Assembly: GCA_002344565.1 (NCBI GenBank)
Contig: DDTZ01000080.1
Location: 7,374-61,333 of the forward strand
From: Bdellovibrionaceae bacterium UBA2351
Lineage (GTDB): Bacteria > Bdellovibrionota > Bdellovibrionia > Bdellovibrionales > Bdellovibrionaceae
Length of the DNA stretch: 53,960 bases
Direction: 5' to 3'
Shown: positions 8,299 through 16,930 of the stretch, piece by piece
How the letters are laid out: each line of letters starts with the position of its first letter
Position numbering within the stretch: position 1 is the first letter of the stretch
Notes under the pieces: generated by a model
What the model was told of the DNA's origin: nothing
Database searches by the model: none
What the model saw: the letters and a program-made list of their open reading frames with translations, nothing else
Translations under genes and position numbers: made by a program

Positions 8299-8397
8299 AT
8301 GAAATCATTATATCTAATTCTAGCGGTGATCCTTTCTTCAGGTTTTGCCTCGGCCGCGGCGACATCCGATGCTGGTGATAGATGTCATTTTAAGTGA
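8299..8397 (+). CDS. 32-residue micro-ORF with a signal peptide
   Basis: ATG at 8299 with a GGAG ribosome site right after the stop of the preceding secreted protein. It encodes a signal-like segment (KSLYLILAVILSSGFASAAA) and only about a dozen further residues (TSDAGDRCHFK) before TGA at 8395. Its 3' end overlaps the convergent gene at 8385 by 13 bases. It could be a real secreted peptide, or the 5' stump of a gene whose remainder was lost by deletion at this junction. Confidence 0.45.
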   Translation: MKSLYLILAVILSSGFASAAATSDAGDRCHFK

Positions 8398-9092
8398 GTT
8401 AAATCTTGAATGCTATGCTTAGATGTCATCCAAAAATTAGATGGTAGTGGTTGACCTTTGTGATCTCGCAGAACCGCTCTGGTAGAACCATTGCCGTCAT
8501 CAACATAAACTTTAAAAATATAGTTTTCCTCAACTGTTTCGGGACGCTTGCTAAATAATTCATCGATACGTTTTTGATCTTCTGCACGAAGCGCATAGGC
8601 CACATCGATCTGCCACGCTTGATAGTAATCACTCTCTTCTTTTGTCATGTGGATCACTTGAATCGCTGCAAATTCAGAACTGCCTTCTATCATCCATCCC
8701 GTGATAGGTAGATCTTCTATTTGCGGCATGGATTCATCATGCTGGGTTAATATTTTTTCAACATAGTCAGGTGAGGGCAGCTGCGCCTTTTGCCAATCGG
8801 ATATGGGAAAAATATGTGGATTTCTTAGCAGACTTAATTCTGAAGTCAGTTCTTCATGGCGTTTGCACCAAGCGCGTAGTTTCGGTTGAACGTCGGTAGG
8901 GGCTTTTCTCAAAGTGAAAATACGTGGACCGTTCGCCGTGTCTTCATTTTCTAATGCTTCCATGTGCCAATCGAAATAGTAAAGCTCACTATTAATATCG
9001 ACAAAGCCGCTAATTGGACCATCATAGTAGTCAAGAGCAACTAGAATTTTAGTGGGACCTTTAATTTCAGGAAGCGACATCAAGTTTTTCAT
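8385..9092 (-). CDS. Hypothetical protein coupled to a LysR gene
   Basis: A 235-residue soluble protein without signal peptide or membrane segment. It is rich in charged and aromatic residues (LVALDYYDGPISGF near 17-30, YYFDWHMEALE near 38-48). No family is recognised. Its ATG shares one base with the TAA stop of the LysR gene upstream (TAATG at 9090-9094), so translation is probably coupled. Confidence 0.75.
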   Translation of the reverse strand: MKNLMSLPEIKGPTKILVALDYYDGPISGFVDINSELYYFDWHMEALENEDTANGPRIFTLRKAPTDVQPKLRAWCKRHEELTSELSLLRNPHIFPISDWQKAQLPSPDYVEKILTQHDESMPQIEDLPITGWMIEGSSEFAAIQVIHMTKEESDYYQAWQIDVAYALRAEDQKRIDELFSKRPETVEENYIFKVYVDDGNGSTRAVLRDHKGQPLPSNFWMTSKHSIQDLTHLK

Positions 9093-9982
9093 TAGTCTCC
9101 TAGTGCGGCTTTCATGGGTTCAGTGGCTAGCAATATAAAAGCGCTCAATTTTGAGCTTACAAATTTTTGAGCCGGGTAAACAAAATGAATTGGGCTAGCG
9201 GCCGTTTGCCACTGCGGTAAAACTTGAACTAGTTTGCCAGAATCTATTTCACTTTTGCAATAGAAAGACGGCATTAGGGCAATGCCCATTCCTGACATCG
9301 TCAAATTTTTCACCATTGTTAAATCGTTAATATTCATACGACTTGGAACGGGAACCATCAGGGAACCTTTGGGACCTGCCAGTTTCCAGGCTTCTGATCC
9401 TATCGGAGTAAAGTGTATACACTGGTGATCTTTTAGTTCACGAGGATGCAATGGCTCGCTCTTCGCTTTTAAATATTTAGGTGATGCAAACAGAAGAAAG
9501 TTTGTGTGGCCTAATTTTTTACCAATGAGAGTTGAGTCTTTGAGCTCACCGGCACGAATCGCAAGATCCACGGTTTCAGTTAGAAGTTCTACTCGGCGAT
9601 CAGTCAGTATAACTTCGATACTTACCTTAGGATATTTTGTTATATAGTTTTGTACAATAGATGGCAAAATCGAGGAACCCAGTTCAACCGGCGCCGTGAT
9701 ACGCAGCAACCCTTGCGGTTCACCTTGATTGGCGGCGATTTCATCTTCGCCAGACTTAATTTCTTCCAGCCCCTGAACACATTTTTTAAAATAGGCCTGT
9801 CCGGCTGGGGTAACATTCAGGCGCCGAGTCGTTCTAGTAATCAAAGTCGTGCCTAATCTTTTTTCCAAAGATGAGACTTTGCTGCTGACCGTGGAATTAG
9901 GCATACCTAGTTGTTTGGCGGCTTGGGTAAAACTACCCGCCTGAACAACCTTTATAAAAATCATAACTTCGTTTAAATCCAT
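9092..9982 (-). CDS. LysR-family transcriptional regulator
   Basis: A 296-residue LTTR: an N-terminal winged HTH (MDLNEVMIFIKVVQAGSF, TQAAKQLGMPNSTVSSKVS, about 1-60) and a substrate-binding domain (about 88-290). It is divergent from the yceI-like and pirin genes, the usual layout in which an LTTR controls the neighbouring divergent operon. A 12-base palindrome (10006-10017) lies between them. Related in type to the LysR at 34451. The ligand is unknown; the targets suggest redox or quinone stress. Confidence 0.92.
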   Translation of the reverse strand: MDLNEVMIFIKVVQAGSFTQAAKQLGMPNSTVSSKVSSLEKRLGTTLITRTTRRLNVTPAGQAYFKKCVQGLEEIKSGEDEIAANQGEPQGLLRITAPVELGSSILPSIVQNYITKYPKVSIEVILTDRRVELLTETVDLAIRAGELKDSTLIGKKLGHTNFLLFASPKYLKAKSEPLHPRELKDHQCIHFTPIGSEAWKLAGPKGSLMVPVPSRMNINDLTMVKNLTMSGMGIALMPSFYCKSEIDSGKLVQVLPQWQTAASPIHFVYPAQKFVSSKLSAFILLATEPMKAALGD

Positions 9983-10005
9983 ATAAACTGATTATACAAT
10001 ACAAT

Positions 10006-10017
10006 GAAATATATTTC
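10006..10017. promoter_or_regulatory. Candidate LysR operator palindrome
   Basis: GAAATATATTTC is a perfect 12-base palindrome between the divergent LysR (start 9982) and yceI-like (start 10098) genes. Together with the flanking T it gives a T-N11-A-like box. AT-richness makes chance occurrence possible. Confidence 0.35.
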
Positions 10018-10097
10018 TATATTATTCCATCTAATAAACTATAAAACTCTCCGATATATTGGGTACATCGGTGAACATACACAACAAGGAGAACTAT

Positions 10098-10625
10098 ATG
10101 AGCATCTATCAAATCGACCCATCTCACTCGAGCGCAACGTTCAGTATTAAACATATGATGATCGCCAAAGTTCATGGCGGTTTCGAGAAAATGAGCGGTA
10201 AGTTAACTTACGATGCGACTCAACCAGAAAAATCTAATATTGAAGTCGCAATCGAAGCCGCCAGCATTAATACGCGTGAACCACAAAGAGACGCGCATTT
10301 AAAAAGTGCAGACTTCTTTGATATCGAAAAATACCCACAGATTTTGTTTAAATCAGTGAAGGTTGAAAAATCCGGAGACGATTTAAAAGTAGTCGGCGAT
10401 TTAACCATCCACGGAGTAACGAAACAAGTGACTCTAGAAATGGAACGACCTTCAGACGAACTAAAAGATCCCTGGGGAAACACAAAAATGGCGGTATCAG
10501 GAACGACTAAAATCAAACGCAAAGATTTTGGTTTAACATGGAATGCGGCTTTGGAAGCGGGCGGAGTGCTAGTGGGTGATGATGTAAACATCACTTTAGA
10601 TGTGCAATTTGTAAAACAAGCGTAA
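10098..10625 (+). CDS. YceI-family lipid-binding protein
   Basis: A 175-residue YceI-like beta-barrel that in known members binds isoprenoids such as polyprenyl quinones. Signature parts are QIDPSHSSATFSIKH at the N-terminus, EAASINTREPQRDAHLKSADFFD in the middle and LTIHGVTKQV. There is no signal peptide, so it is the cytoplasmic form. The start at 10098 follows AAGGAG; the longer frame to 10059 is rejected. It forms a two-gene operon with the pirin gene (24-base gap) under the divergent LysR. Confidence 0.92.
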   Translation: MSIYQIDPSHSSATFSIKHMMIAKVHGGFEKMSGKLTYDATQPEKSNIEVAIEAASINTREPQRDAHLKSADFFDIEKYPQILFKSVKVEKSGDDLKVVGDLTIHGVTKQVTLEMERPSDELKDPWGNTKMAVSGTTKIKRKDFGLTWNAALEAGGVLVGDDVNITLDVQFVKQA

Positions 10626-10649
10626 TGAATTTTAACAACGGAGATTGAT

Positions 10650-11519
10650 ATGAAAAAACTTTTGTTCACACAGCGAGGCGACACCCCACATTGGGTGGGT
10701 GATGGATTTCCCGTGCGCTCTATTTTCTCTTACCGGGAAACTGCTGAACATACGTCTCCGTTTCTATTAATGGACTATGGCGGACCATCAAAATTTTCGC
10801 CATCAGAACATATTCGCGGTGTTGGTGAACACCCACACCGTGGTTTTGAAACGGTGACATTTGTTTATGCAGGCGAAGTAGAACACAGAGACTCACATGG
10901 CGGCGGTGGTAAAATAGGACCCGGTGATGTGCAGTGGATGACAGCGGCGTCCGGACTTGTCCACGAAGAAATGCACAGCGCAGACTTTTCTAAAAACGGC
11001 GGTCTATTTGAAATGGTGCAGTTGTGGGTGAATCTACCCGCTAAATACAAAATGGCGGAACCTAAATACCAGGGACTGAGCCGTGCGCAAATTCCTAAGG
11101 TGGAATTAGCGGATGGCGCAGGATTTGTTCGTGTCGTAGCGGGTGAGTTTCAAGGTGTGAAAGGACCAGCGAGCACGTTTAGTCCAATCCATGCTTGGGA
11201 TGTTCGTCTTAACAAAGGCGCGAAGCAAACATTCAAAGTTCAAAAAGGTTTTACGACCTTGGTGTTTGTATTGGATGGAAATGTAACATTGAACGACGGT
11301 GAAAACGTAGGTGCTGCTGAAATGGCGGTACTAGATCGAGTCGGCGAAGAGTTTTCGTTAGCCACATCATCTGATGCTAAAATTTTAGTTTTGATTGGCG
11401 AACCGTTAAATGAACCCGTTGTCGGTTATGGACCATTTGTTATGAATACAAGCCATGAAATCTGGCAAGCGATGAAAGACTATGAAGATGGTAAAATGGG
11501 AAACCTAAGAGCTATTTAA
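10650..11519 (+). CDS. Pirin-family bicupin protein
   Basis: A 289-residue pirin; some bacterial members act as quercetin dioxygenases or metal-dependent regulators. The N-terminal cupin carries the metal ligands H61 and H63 (HPHRGFETVTF), H105 and E107 (GLVHEEMHS). The C-terminal part (about 170-280) is the second cupin. The start at 10650 follows GGAG. The neighbouring yceI-like gene and LysR suggest a quinone or electrophile response. A terminator follows. Confidence 0.93.
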   Translation: MKKLLFTQRGDTPHWVGDGFPVRSIFSYRETAEHTSPFLLMDYGGPSKFSPSEHIRGVGEHPHRGFETVTFVYAGEVEHRDSHGGGGKIGPGDVQWMTAASGLVHEEMHSADFSKNGGLFEMVQLWVNLPAKYKMAEPKYQGLSRAQIPKVELADGAGFVRVVAGEFQGVKGPASTFSPIHAWDVRLNKGAKQTFKVQKGFTTLVFVLDGNVTLNDGENVGAAEMAVLDRVGEEFSLATSSDAKILVLIGEPLNEPVVGYGPFVMNTSHEIWQAMKDYEDGKMGNLRAI

Positions 11520-11526
11520 AAGTGAA

Positions 11527-11556
11527 GGCGAGCACGCGAGTGACTCGCCCTTTTTG
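11527..11556 (+). terminator. Terminator of the yceI-pirin operon
   Basis: GGCGAG (11527-11532) pairs with CTCGCC (11544-11549) over an 11-base loop, followed by CTTTTTG. It lies 7 bases beyond the pirin stop. Confidence 0.75.
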
Positions 11557-11563
11557 TATTAAA

Positions 11564-12184
11564 TTATTGCCCAGCGATACAGGTTAGACCAGATTGACCT
11601 GAACCGTATTGGCGAACGCATCCGTTGACATGATCAACAGATTTTCCAGCAGCGGCACAACGGGAACCCGCATCTGAATTACTAAAGTGATAATAACAAC
11701 GATTAACAATATCGACGGATCGACCCGCAGCACATTCGGCTGCGCGATCAGAATTGCTGAAGTGGTAGTAACAGCGATTTACAACATCGACGCTGCGGCC
11801 ATGACTAGCGCAGGCAGAACCACGATCTGAATTACTGAAATGATAGTAGCAACGATTGACGACATCTACATTGGCGGCGGATACGCATTCAACCCCACGA
11901 TCAGAATTACCAAAATGATAGTAACAACGATTTACAACCTCAATGCTTGAAGCATTGGCCGCACAGACTTGGGCTTGAGTTCCACTAAAATGATAGTCGC
12001 AGCGACGAGTAATTTCTGTAGCGCCTGTGCAACCTTCAGCCGCGTCTACTATTGGTTTCAATTTCAAAGCTAGCGTTCTACAGGATGAATTGCAGGAAAC
12101 CTGACATTGTTTTAAAAGATCTAAATCGTCTGCGTGTGCGTGCGTTAAAAATAAAATGACACCAATAATAGAAAAAAGTTTCAT
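11564..12184 (-). CDS. Secreted cysteine-rich tandem-repeat protein
   Basis: A 206-residue protein with signal peptide 1-18 (cleavage after AHA) and six tandem copies of a 25-26-residue unit (about 56-206), consensus VDVVNRCYYHFSNSD, then a second Cys. Repeat cysteines are at 62/74, 87/100, 112/125, 138/151, 163/176 and 189/202; C27, C31, C35 and C52 precede them, giving 16 in all. Even Cys number and export imply disulfides, probably one per repeat. The central four copies are nearly identical, and the first and last have diverged. The ribosome site is a G-run (GGTGGGGG). No known family is recognised; surface adhesion or binding is only a guess. Confidence 0.85.
   Translation of the reverse strand: MKLFSIIGVILFLTHAHADDLDLLKQCQVSCNSSCRTLALKLKPIVDAAEGCTGATEITRRCDYHFSGTQAQVCAANASSIEVVNRCYYHFGNSDRGVECVSAANVDVVNRCYYHFSNSDRGSACASHGRSVDVVNRCYYHFSNSDRAAECAAGRSVDIVNRCYYHFSNSDAGSRCAAAGKSVDHVNGCVRQYGSGQSGLTCIAGQ
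11567..12019 (-). repeat. Six tandem repeats of about 76 bp within a secreted-protein gene
   Basis: In-frame direct repeats coding for the CYYHFSNSD unit. Spacing between equivalent cysteines alternates 25 and 26 codons. The middle copies are highly similar at DNA level (AATCGTTGTTAC-type cores on the minus strand), which suggests recent duplication or homogenisation and possible copy-number variation. Confidence 0.85.
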
Positions 12185-12240
12185 TGAACCCCCACCGAAG
12201 GGAGTTATTGCAGATCAAATGCCAAAGCAAAGTGATACCA

Positions 12241-12906
12241 TTAATCAAAAGCGACTGGGCCACCACGAGCGATCGCTCGCTGATAGGCTGGACGGGATCG
12301 AATTGTTTCTAACCACTTTAAAATATGAGGTGTATCTTTAAACACATTTCGGGATGCGCCGGCTTCAATAGGATAGCTCATTTGAATATCTGCGGCGGTG
12401 AAGTCTTGACCCGCAAACCAAGGTTGGGACGCTAGATGTTTTTCTAAAAACTCAGAATTGGATTTGTACTGGGGACCGATCAATTTTTTTTGAATTCCAA
12501 TTTCAATCATGTGAGCAAATGGTCGAATAAAAAATGGTACTGGTGGTTTAGAAATTCGGCTGAAAACTAGTCCTAACAAAAGTACCGGCATTAGGGAGCC
12601 TTCCGCATAGTGGAGGAAATATTGAAAATTTCGCCAGTCCTGTGAATCGCGGGCTGGTTGCATTCGTCCGTTGCCATATGTTTCCAATAGATAGGTAATA
12701 ATGGCGCCAGATTCAGCAACCTTAGTATCACCGTCTTCAATAACAGGTGATTTTCCTAGTGGATGAACCTGCTTTAATTCGGCTGGAGCCAGCATGGTTT
12801 GAGGGTTACGCTTATAGACTTTGATTTCATAAGGTAGTTCGAGTTCTTCTAATAGCCATAAAACGCGATTGGATCTGGAGTGATCTAAGTGATGAACGAT
12901 AATCAT
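12241..12906 (-). CDS. Glutathione S-transferase family protein
   Basis: A 221-residue cytosolic GST. The N-terminal thioredoxin-like domain has HHLDHSRSNRVLWLLEELELP (5-25), PLGKSPVIEDG with the cis-Pro near 54, and the ES pair of VAESGAI that binds glutathione. The C-terminal helical domain includes WFAGQDFTAADIQMSYP. The Ser in SRSNR is the candidate catalytic residue. Probably detoxifies electrophiles or acts as a thiol reductase. Divergent from psuG. Confidence 0.92.
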   Translation of the reverse strand: MIIVHHLDHSRSNRVLWLLEELELPYEIKVYKRNPQTMLAPAELKQVHPLGKSPVIEDGDTKVAESGAIITYLLETYGNGRMQPARDSQDWRNFQYFLHYAEGSLMPVLLLGLVFSRISKPPVPFFIRPFAHMIEIGIQKKLIGPQYKSNSEFLEKHLASQPWFAGQDFTAADIQMSYPIEAGASRNVFKDTPHILKWLETIRSRPAYQRAIARGGPVAFD

Positions 12907-12984
12907 AGTTTAACTTACGACTGGGGGCTCGGGACCGCAAATGTTTTTTGTCCTGCTTGAATTTCAGTGCTATGAACATGGCCC

Positions 12985-13914
12985 ATGACAAACATAAAAA
13001 TTCAACTAACTGAAGACGTACAAAAAGCCATTCGATCCGGCGCTCCTGTGGTTGCCTTGGAATCGACAATTATTTCTCATGGAATGCCATATCCTCAAAA
13101 TTACGAAATGGCATTAGCTGTTGAAAGTGAAGTCAGAAAAAATGGCGCGATTCCGGCAACGATTGCGATCGTGAATGGACTTCCTCGCGCTGGCTTGTCA
13201 GAAACTGAAATTGAAAGCTTTGCCAAGAAAGCGACGCAAATTACAAAAGTCAGTCGCCGAGACATTCCCATCGTCATGGCACAAAATAAAGATGGTGCGA
13301 CAACGGTCGCTAGCACAATGATTATTGCAGAACGTGCCGGGATTTCTATTTTCGCGACAGGTGGAATTGGTGGCGTTCATCGTGGTGCTGAAACCACAAT
13401 GGATATTTCTGCTGACCTCGAGGAACTCGCGCAAACGAATGTCGCTGTGATTAGTTCTGGCGCAAAATCTATTTTGGATATCGCTCTGACATTGGAATAT
13501 TTAGAAACCAAAGGTGTACCGGTGCTGGGATACCAAACGGCGGAGCTTCCCGCATTTTATACGCGCGAAAGTGGTTTTAAAGTTGATAGCCGCGTGGATT
13601 CAGCCGCCGAGGTTGCCTCGATTTTACACGCCAAATGGTCGATGGGTTTAAAAGGTGGTGTCGTCATTGCGAACCCGGTGCCGCAGAAATATTCGTTAGA
13701 CTTTAAAGAAATGGAACTCGTTATTGCCAATGCTCTTCAGGAAATGAAACATTTGGGCATCAAGGGTAAAGATTCAACTCCCTATTTATTAGGCAAAGTA
13801 AAAGAACTAACGGCCGGTAAAAGTTTAGAAACCAATATTCAGCTTGTGTTAAACAATGCTCGAGTCGCTGCACAAATCGCCGTTAAATTTGCCGAGCAAG
13901 GTCGTCTAAAGTAA
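12985..13914 (+). CDS. psuG: Pseudouridine-5'-phosphate glycosidase
   Basis: Splits pseudouridine 5'-phosphate to uracil and ribose 5-phosphate. The 309-residue protein matches PsuG over its length: E26 in VALESTIISHG, K88 in TKVSRRD and K161 in SSGAKSILDI sit where the catalytic E31, K93 and K166 of E. coli PsuG would be with a constant offset of 5. The kinase PsuK, usually adjacent or fused, is absent from this window. No clear ribosome site precedes 12985. An AraC gene begins directly after its stop. Confidence 0.93.
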   Translation: MTNIKIQLTEDVQKAIRSGAPVVALESTIISHGMPYPQNYEMALAVESEVRKNGAIPATIAIVNGLPRAGLSETEIESFAKKATQITKVSRRDIPIVMAQNKDGATTVASTMIIAERAGISIFATGGIGGVHRGAETTMDISADLEELAQTNVAVISSGAKSILDIALTLEYLETKGVPVLGYQTAELPAFYTRESGFKVDSRVDSAAEVASILHAKWSMGLKGGVVIANPVPQKYSLDFKEMELVIANALQEMKHLGIKGKDSTPYLLGKVKELTAGKSLETNIQLVLNNARVAAQIAVKFAEQGRLK

Positions 13915-14646
13915 ATGTATTTAGAAAAAAAGATTGGTCATCACGTTTTAAAAGATTCTGTCAACGCCATTTGGTTGTCGCGGATGACAGCTCAGGACTC
14001 TACGTTTGTTTTGCCGGATGGAACGTCGGACATAATTATAAAGGCGACGTCTTCAGGGACTAAAATATTTCTATGCGGTGTCATGACCGAAACTGCGCAG
14101 ATGACGACGACAGAAACAAAGGAATACTGGGCTTTGAGGTTTAATCCAGGCTATATGTCACTGTTTTTCAAGTTCGATAATATCCAAAATCAATTGATAG
14201 AAATTGATCAGCTATTTTCTGAAAGATTGGAAATAGAAGACTTGATGCAAGATCCGATTGCGAATTCTAATCGTATTGAAACACTAGTGACGAATCAGCT
14301 CCTGAAGTCCATTGATGAAGCTGAATTTAAAAACAAAACTAAGCTCATTCAGCAGTATTCACAAGTTCAATTTGGACGTGTGGATTTGTTCTCTAAAGAA
14401 TTGGGTGTTTCCCGCCGTCATTTTTCTAGAAACTTTAGGAAATATTTTGGCTACGATCCTCGGTATTTTTCAAAAATTAAGCGTTTTAACAAATTTTTGG
14501 AATACACTCAAAATCACAAAACGCAGTCGTTGTCTAATGTGGCTCTAGAATGTGGCTTTTATGACCAATCTGATTTAAATCATACGGTAAAAGAAGTGTC
14601 TGGGTTATCACCCAAAGCTTTGATGTCCCAACTGTACAATACTTAA
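13915..14646 (+). CDS. AraC-family transcriptional regulator
   Basis: A 243-residue regulator. The N-terminal part (FVLPDGTSDIIIKA near 27-40) is of the DUF6597 type often joined to AraC domains; the C-terminal AraC double HTH (about 150-240) shows SRRHFSRNFRKYFGYDPRYF and LSNVALECGFYDQSDLNHT. The ATG directly follows the psuG stop (TAAATG), implying translational coupling. It may control psuG or the glyoxalase-fold gene downstream (14687), which has its own AAGGAG. Confidence 0.88.
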   Translation: MYLEKKIGHHVLKDSVNAIWLSRMTAQDSTFVLPDGTSDIIIKATSSGTKIFLCGVMTETAQMTTTETKEYWALRFNPGYMSLFFKFDNIQNQLIEIDQLFSERLEIEDLMQDPIANSNRIETLVTNQLLKSIDEAEFKNKTKLIQQYSQVQFGRVDLFSKELGVSRRHFSRNFRKYFGYDPRYFSKIKRFNKFLEYTQNHKTQSLSNVALECGFYDQSDLNHTVKEVSGLSPKALMSQLYNT

Positions 14647-14686
14647 AAGATGAGCGACATTATAGTACCCTAATAAAGGAGATACT

Positions 14687-15073
14687 ATGCAGTTAACTTA
14701 TACCATTTTGTATGTGAACGATGTCAGTAAAAGCGTTGAATTTTATAAAAGTGCTTTTGGATTAAAACATAAATTTACTCACGAGGGTGGTGATTACGCC
14801 GAGATGGATACAGGCAGTGTGACGCTCGCATTCTGTGGGCACAGTTTGGCTAGTCAGATCGTTAAACGTGACTACACTAAAGCATCACAGAGACATCAAA
14901 TTGGAAGTCAGATTTCATTCTATGCAGACAATGTAGCCACAGCCTACGCATCGGCACTTAAAGCGGGGGCGCAAGGCGTGGCAGAACCTGAGGTTAAGCC
15001 GTGGGGATGGGAAAACGCTATGGTGCTGGATATTGATGGTCACTTTGTCGAATTTGCTCGAGAAATAAAGTAG
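14687..15073 (+). CDS. Glyoxalase/VOC-fold protein
   Basis: A 128-residue protein of the vicinal oxygen chelate superfamily: the opening LTYTILYVNDVSKSVEFYK and the closing LDIDGHFVEFAREIK are typical of single-domain glyoxalase or dioxygenase-like members. The family binds a metal and acts on small electrophiles or antibiotics; the substrate is not visible. An AAGGAG ribosome site precedes the ATG. It lies 40 bases after the AraC regulator. The stop is 2 bases from the convergent radD stop. Confidence 0.85.
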   Translation: MQLTYTILYVNDVSKSVEFYKSAFGLKHKFTHEGGDYAEMDTGSVTLAFCGHSLASQIVKRDYTKASQRHQIGSQISFYADNVATAYASALKAGAQGVAEPEVKPWGWENAMVLDIDGHFVEFAREIK

Positions 15074-15075
15074 CT

Positions 15076-16812
15076 CTACAATTCTTCTGCGAACACTTTT
15101 TCAGTAATTTTCCAAAATTTATCCTGCTTTCGAGCGATAACGAACGAAGGCAGGCGGAAGAGTTTTTGAAAGCGAATAACTTCTTTAGGTGATGTTAGGT
15201 CAACTGCGAGTTCGGGACGTCGTAAGTGTGAACGTAAAAAGTTAATATTAAACTTCTTAATTGAAGACGGGTTACTGAAAAAATGCGCCTCGCTGACGTA
15301 GTTGGAATCAAAATCATAATATCTGATTTCCAAATAAGGCTGCGAATTTTTATCTGTTCGTTCTTCGAATGTAATTCGTTCTGGTGTCAGCACATGTGAA
15401 TTTTTTGACAGTTTGGCTTGTTTGAGTTTGGCATCGGCATCAATCAGTGTAACGTCGCAGTTTTCACAAACCCGAGCCGTAATATCATTTTCACATCCAC
15501 AGCTAGGGCAGATTTTTGAGCGGAATCTAAATCCACATGGAATGATTTCATACGTCTTTGGATCTTGGCGTGCGCCTTTGCATTTGCGACCGAAATGTTC
15601 GTACACTTGGCCATCATCGTCAGCGTAACCCCAAAAGTTATTTACAAAGTCACATACTGGACATGTTACTCGAACAGGAACGGTATCTTTAGCGGGGCGT
15701 TTGTCATTAATTTCGGGTGCAAAAATATCATGGCCCATTCCAGTATAGTCCAAGACGTAACAATCTTTCTTGTCGCTAGATAGACGCAGACCGCGACCGA
15801 TAATTTGTTGATATAACGCATTGGATTCTGTTGGTCGTAGTATTGCGATCACATCCACGTGAGGGGCATCAAATCCCGTCGTCAAAACTGATACATTAAC
15901 CAGGTATTTAAATTTTTTCTTTTTAAAGTCGTTTACGATTTCATTGCGTTCGTTAATGTCGGTATCACCCAGAACGACGCGCGCATCGCCTTTAGGTAAA
16001 TGCGACATGATTTCTTCGGCGTGGCGAACGGAGGCGCTAAAAATCATAACGCCCTTTCTGTCAAAACGTTCGGTAATATCGATGATATTTTTAATAATAA
16101 GAGGGGTCAGACGCTTTTGACTCTTTAGTATTTCTTCCACTTCGGCCGTTGTATAGGTGCGGTCCTTGTCTGTGAGTTCTGAAAAATCATAACACGTAAC
16201 GGGGATGTCGACTTTTACGGGTACTGTTAGGTACTTGTTCTTAATCATGTAGGCCAACGGCAATTCATATACACACTGTTTGAAGAAGCGTTTTTTATCA
16301 GTCTTTATTTCACCATTTGCGGAGTACTCATAAATCCACCCCAGTCCTAAACGGTACGGAGTAGCCGTTAAGCCCAGTACGCATAAGCCGTGATTGCGAT
16401 CTTGAAGTTTTTTGATAACTTCCTGATATTGAGTTGCTCCTTCTTCGGCCACGCGGTGACATTCATCGATGACTAAAAGACTGAAGTCGTTGAAAAATTC
16501 ATCAGGTGCGCGTGCAACAGATTGCACACCACCAAAAATTGCTTTTTGATCCCAGTCTTTTTTACCCAGGCTGGCTGAAAAAATTCCCGCATCTAATCCG
16601 TAGCTTTTATATTTTTCGTAATTCTGCTCAACCAGTTCTTTTACATGGGCTAAAACTAAAACTCGGCCACGAGCAATACGTGCGAGTTCGGCAATAACCA
16701 GTGATTTTCCTGCGCCAGTAGGTAAAACAATCATCGCGGGATCGCGCTTCTTTTGGAAGTATTTGATGGTGTTGTTAACAGCGTCTTGCTGATAGTCGCG
16801 CAGTGTGTACAT
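15076..16812 (-). CDS. radD: RadD superfamily 2 DNA helicase
   Basis: ATP-dependent repair helicase that in E. coli (RadD/YejH) partners SSB and RecA in recombination and crosslink tolerance. From the ATG at 16812 it has 578 residues, close to E. coli RadD. Motifs: LPTGAGKS (Walker A), VIDECHRV (DECH box), LTATPYRLG, LTTGFDAPHVD and QQIIGRGLRL. Two zinc-binding parts follow (CPVC...CKG...CGF and CPSCGCENDITARVCENC), as in RadD. The start begins MYTLRDYQQDAV, matching the family; a frame 10 codons longer is less likely. Monocistronic and convergent with the VOC gene. Confidence 0.94.
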   Translation of the reverse strand: MYTLRDYQQDAVNNTIKYFQKKRDPAMIVLPTGAGKSLVIAELARIARGRVLVLAHVKELVEQNYEKYKSYGLDAGIFSASLGKKDWDQKAIFGGVQSVARAPDEFFNDFSLLVIDECHRVAEEGATQYQEVIKKLQDRNHGLCVLGLTATPYRLGLGWIYEYSANGEIKTDKKRFFKQCVYELPLAYMIKNKYLTVPVKVDIPVTCYDFSELTDKDRTYTTAEVEEILKSQKRLTPLIIKNIIDITERFDRKGVMIFSASVRHAEEIMSHLPKGDARVVLGDTDINERNEIVNDFKKKKFKYLVNVSVLTTGFDAPHVDVIAILRPTESNALYQQIIGRGLRLSSDKKDCYVLDYTGMGHDIFAPEINDKRPAKDTVPVRVTCPVCDFVNNFWGYADDDGQVYEHFGRKCKGARQDPKTYEIIPCGFRFRSKICPSCGCENDITARVCENCDVTLIDADAKLKQAKLSKNSHVLTPERITFEERTDKNSQPYLEIRYYDFDSNYVSEAHFFSNPSSIKKFNINFLRSHLRRPELAVDLTSPKEVIRFQKLFRLPSFVIARKQDKFWKITEKVFAEEL

Positions 16813-16930
16813 AGGGTTATAGTATTGTGGGAAAATGCCCAATTGGAAAGGGTTTTGTGGAAAGTGCCATAAAAAACAAACGTGACTTTAATTCTAGGTG
16901 AAGTAGGCTGTCGGCTATAGGAAAATTATT

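Noticed and set aside
16842..16842. Upstream RadD start adding ten residues
   Set aside because: The family begins at the MYTLRDYQ-type residues, and the extra residues are unlike RadD proteins.
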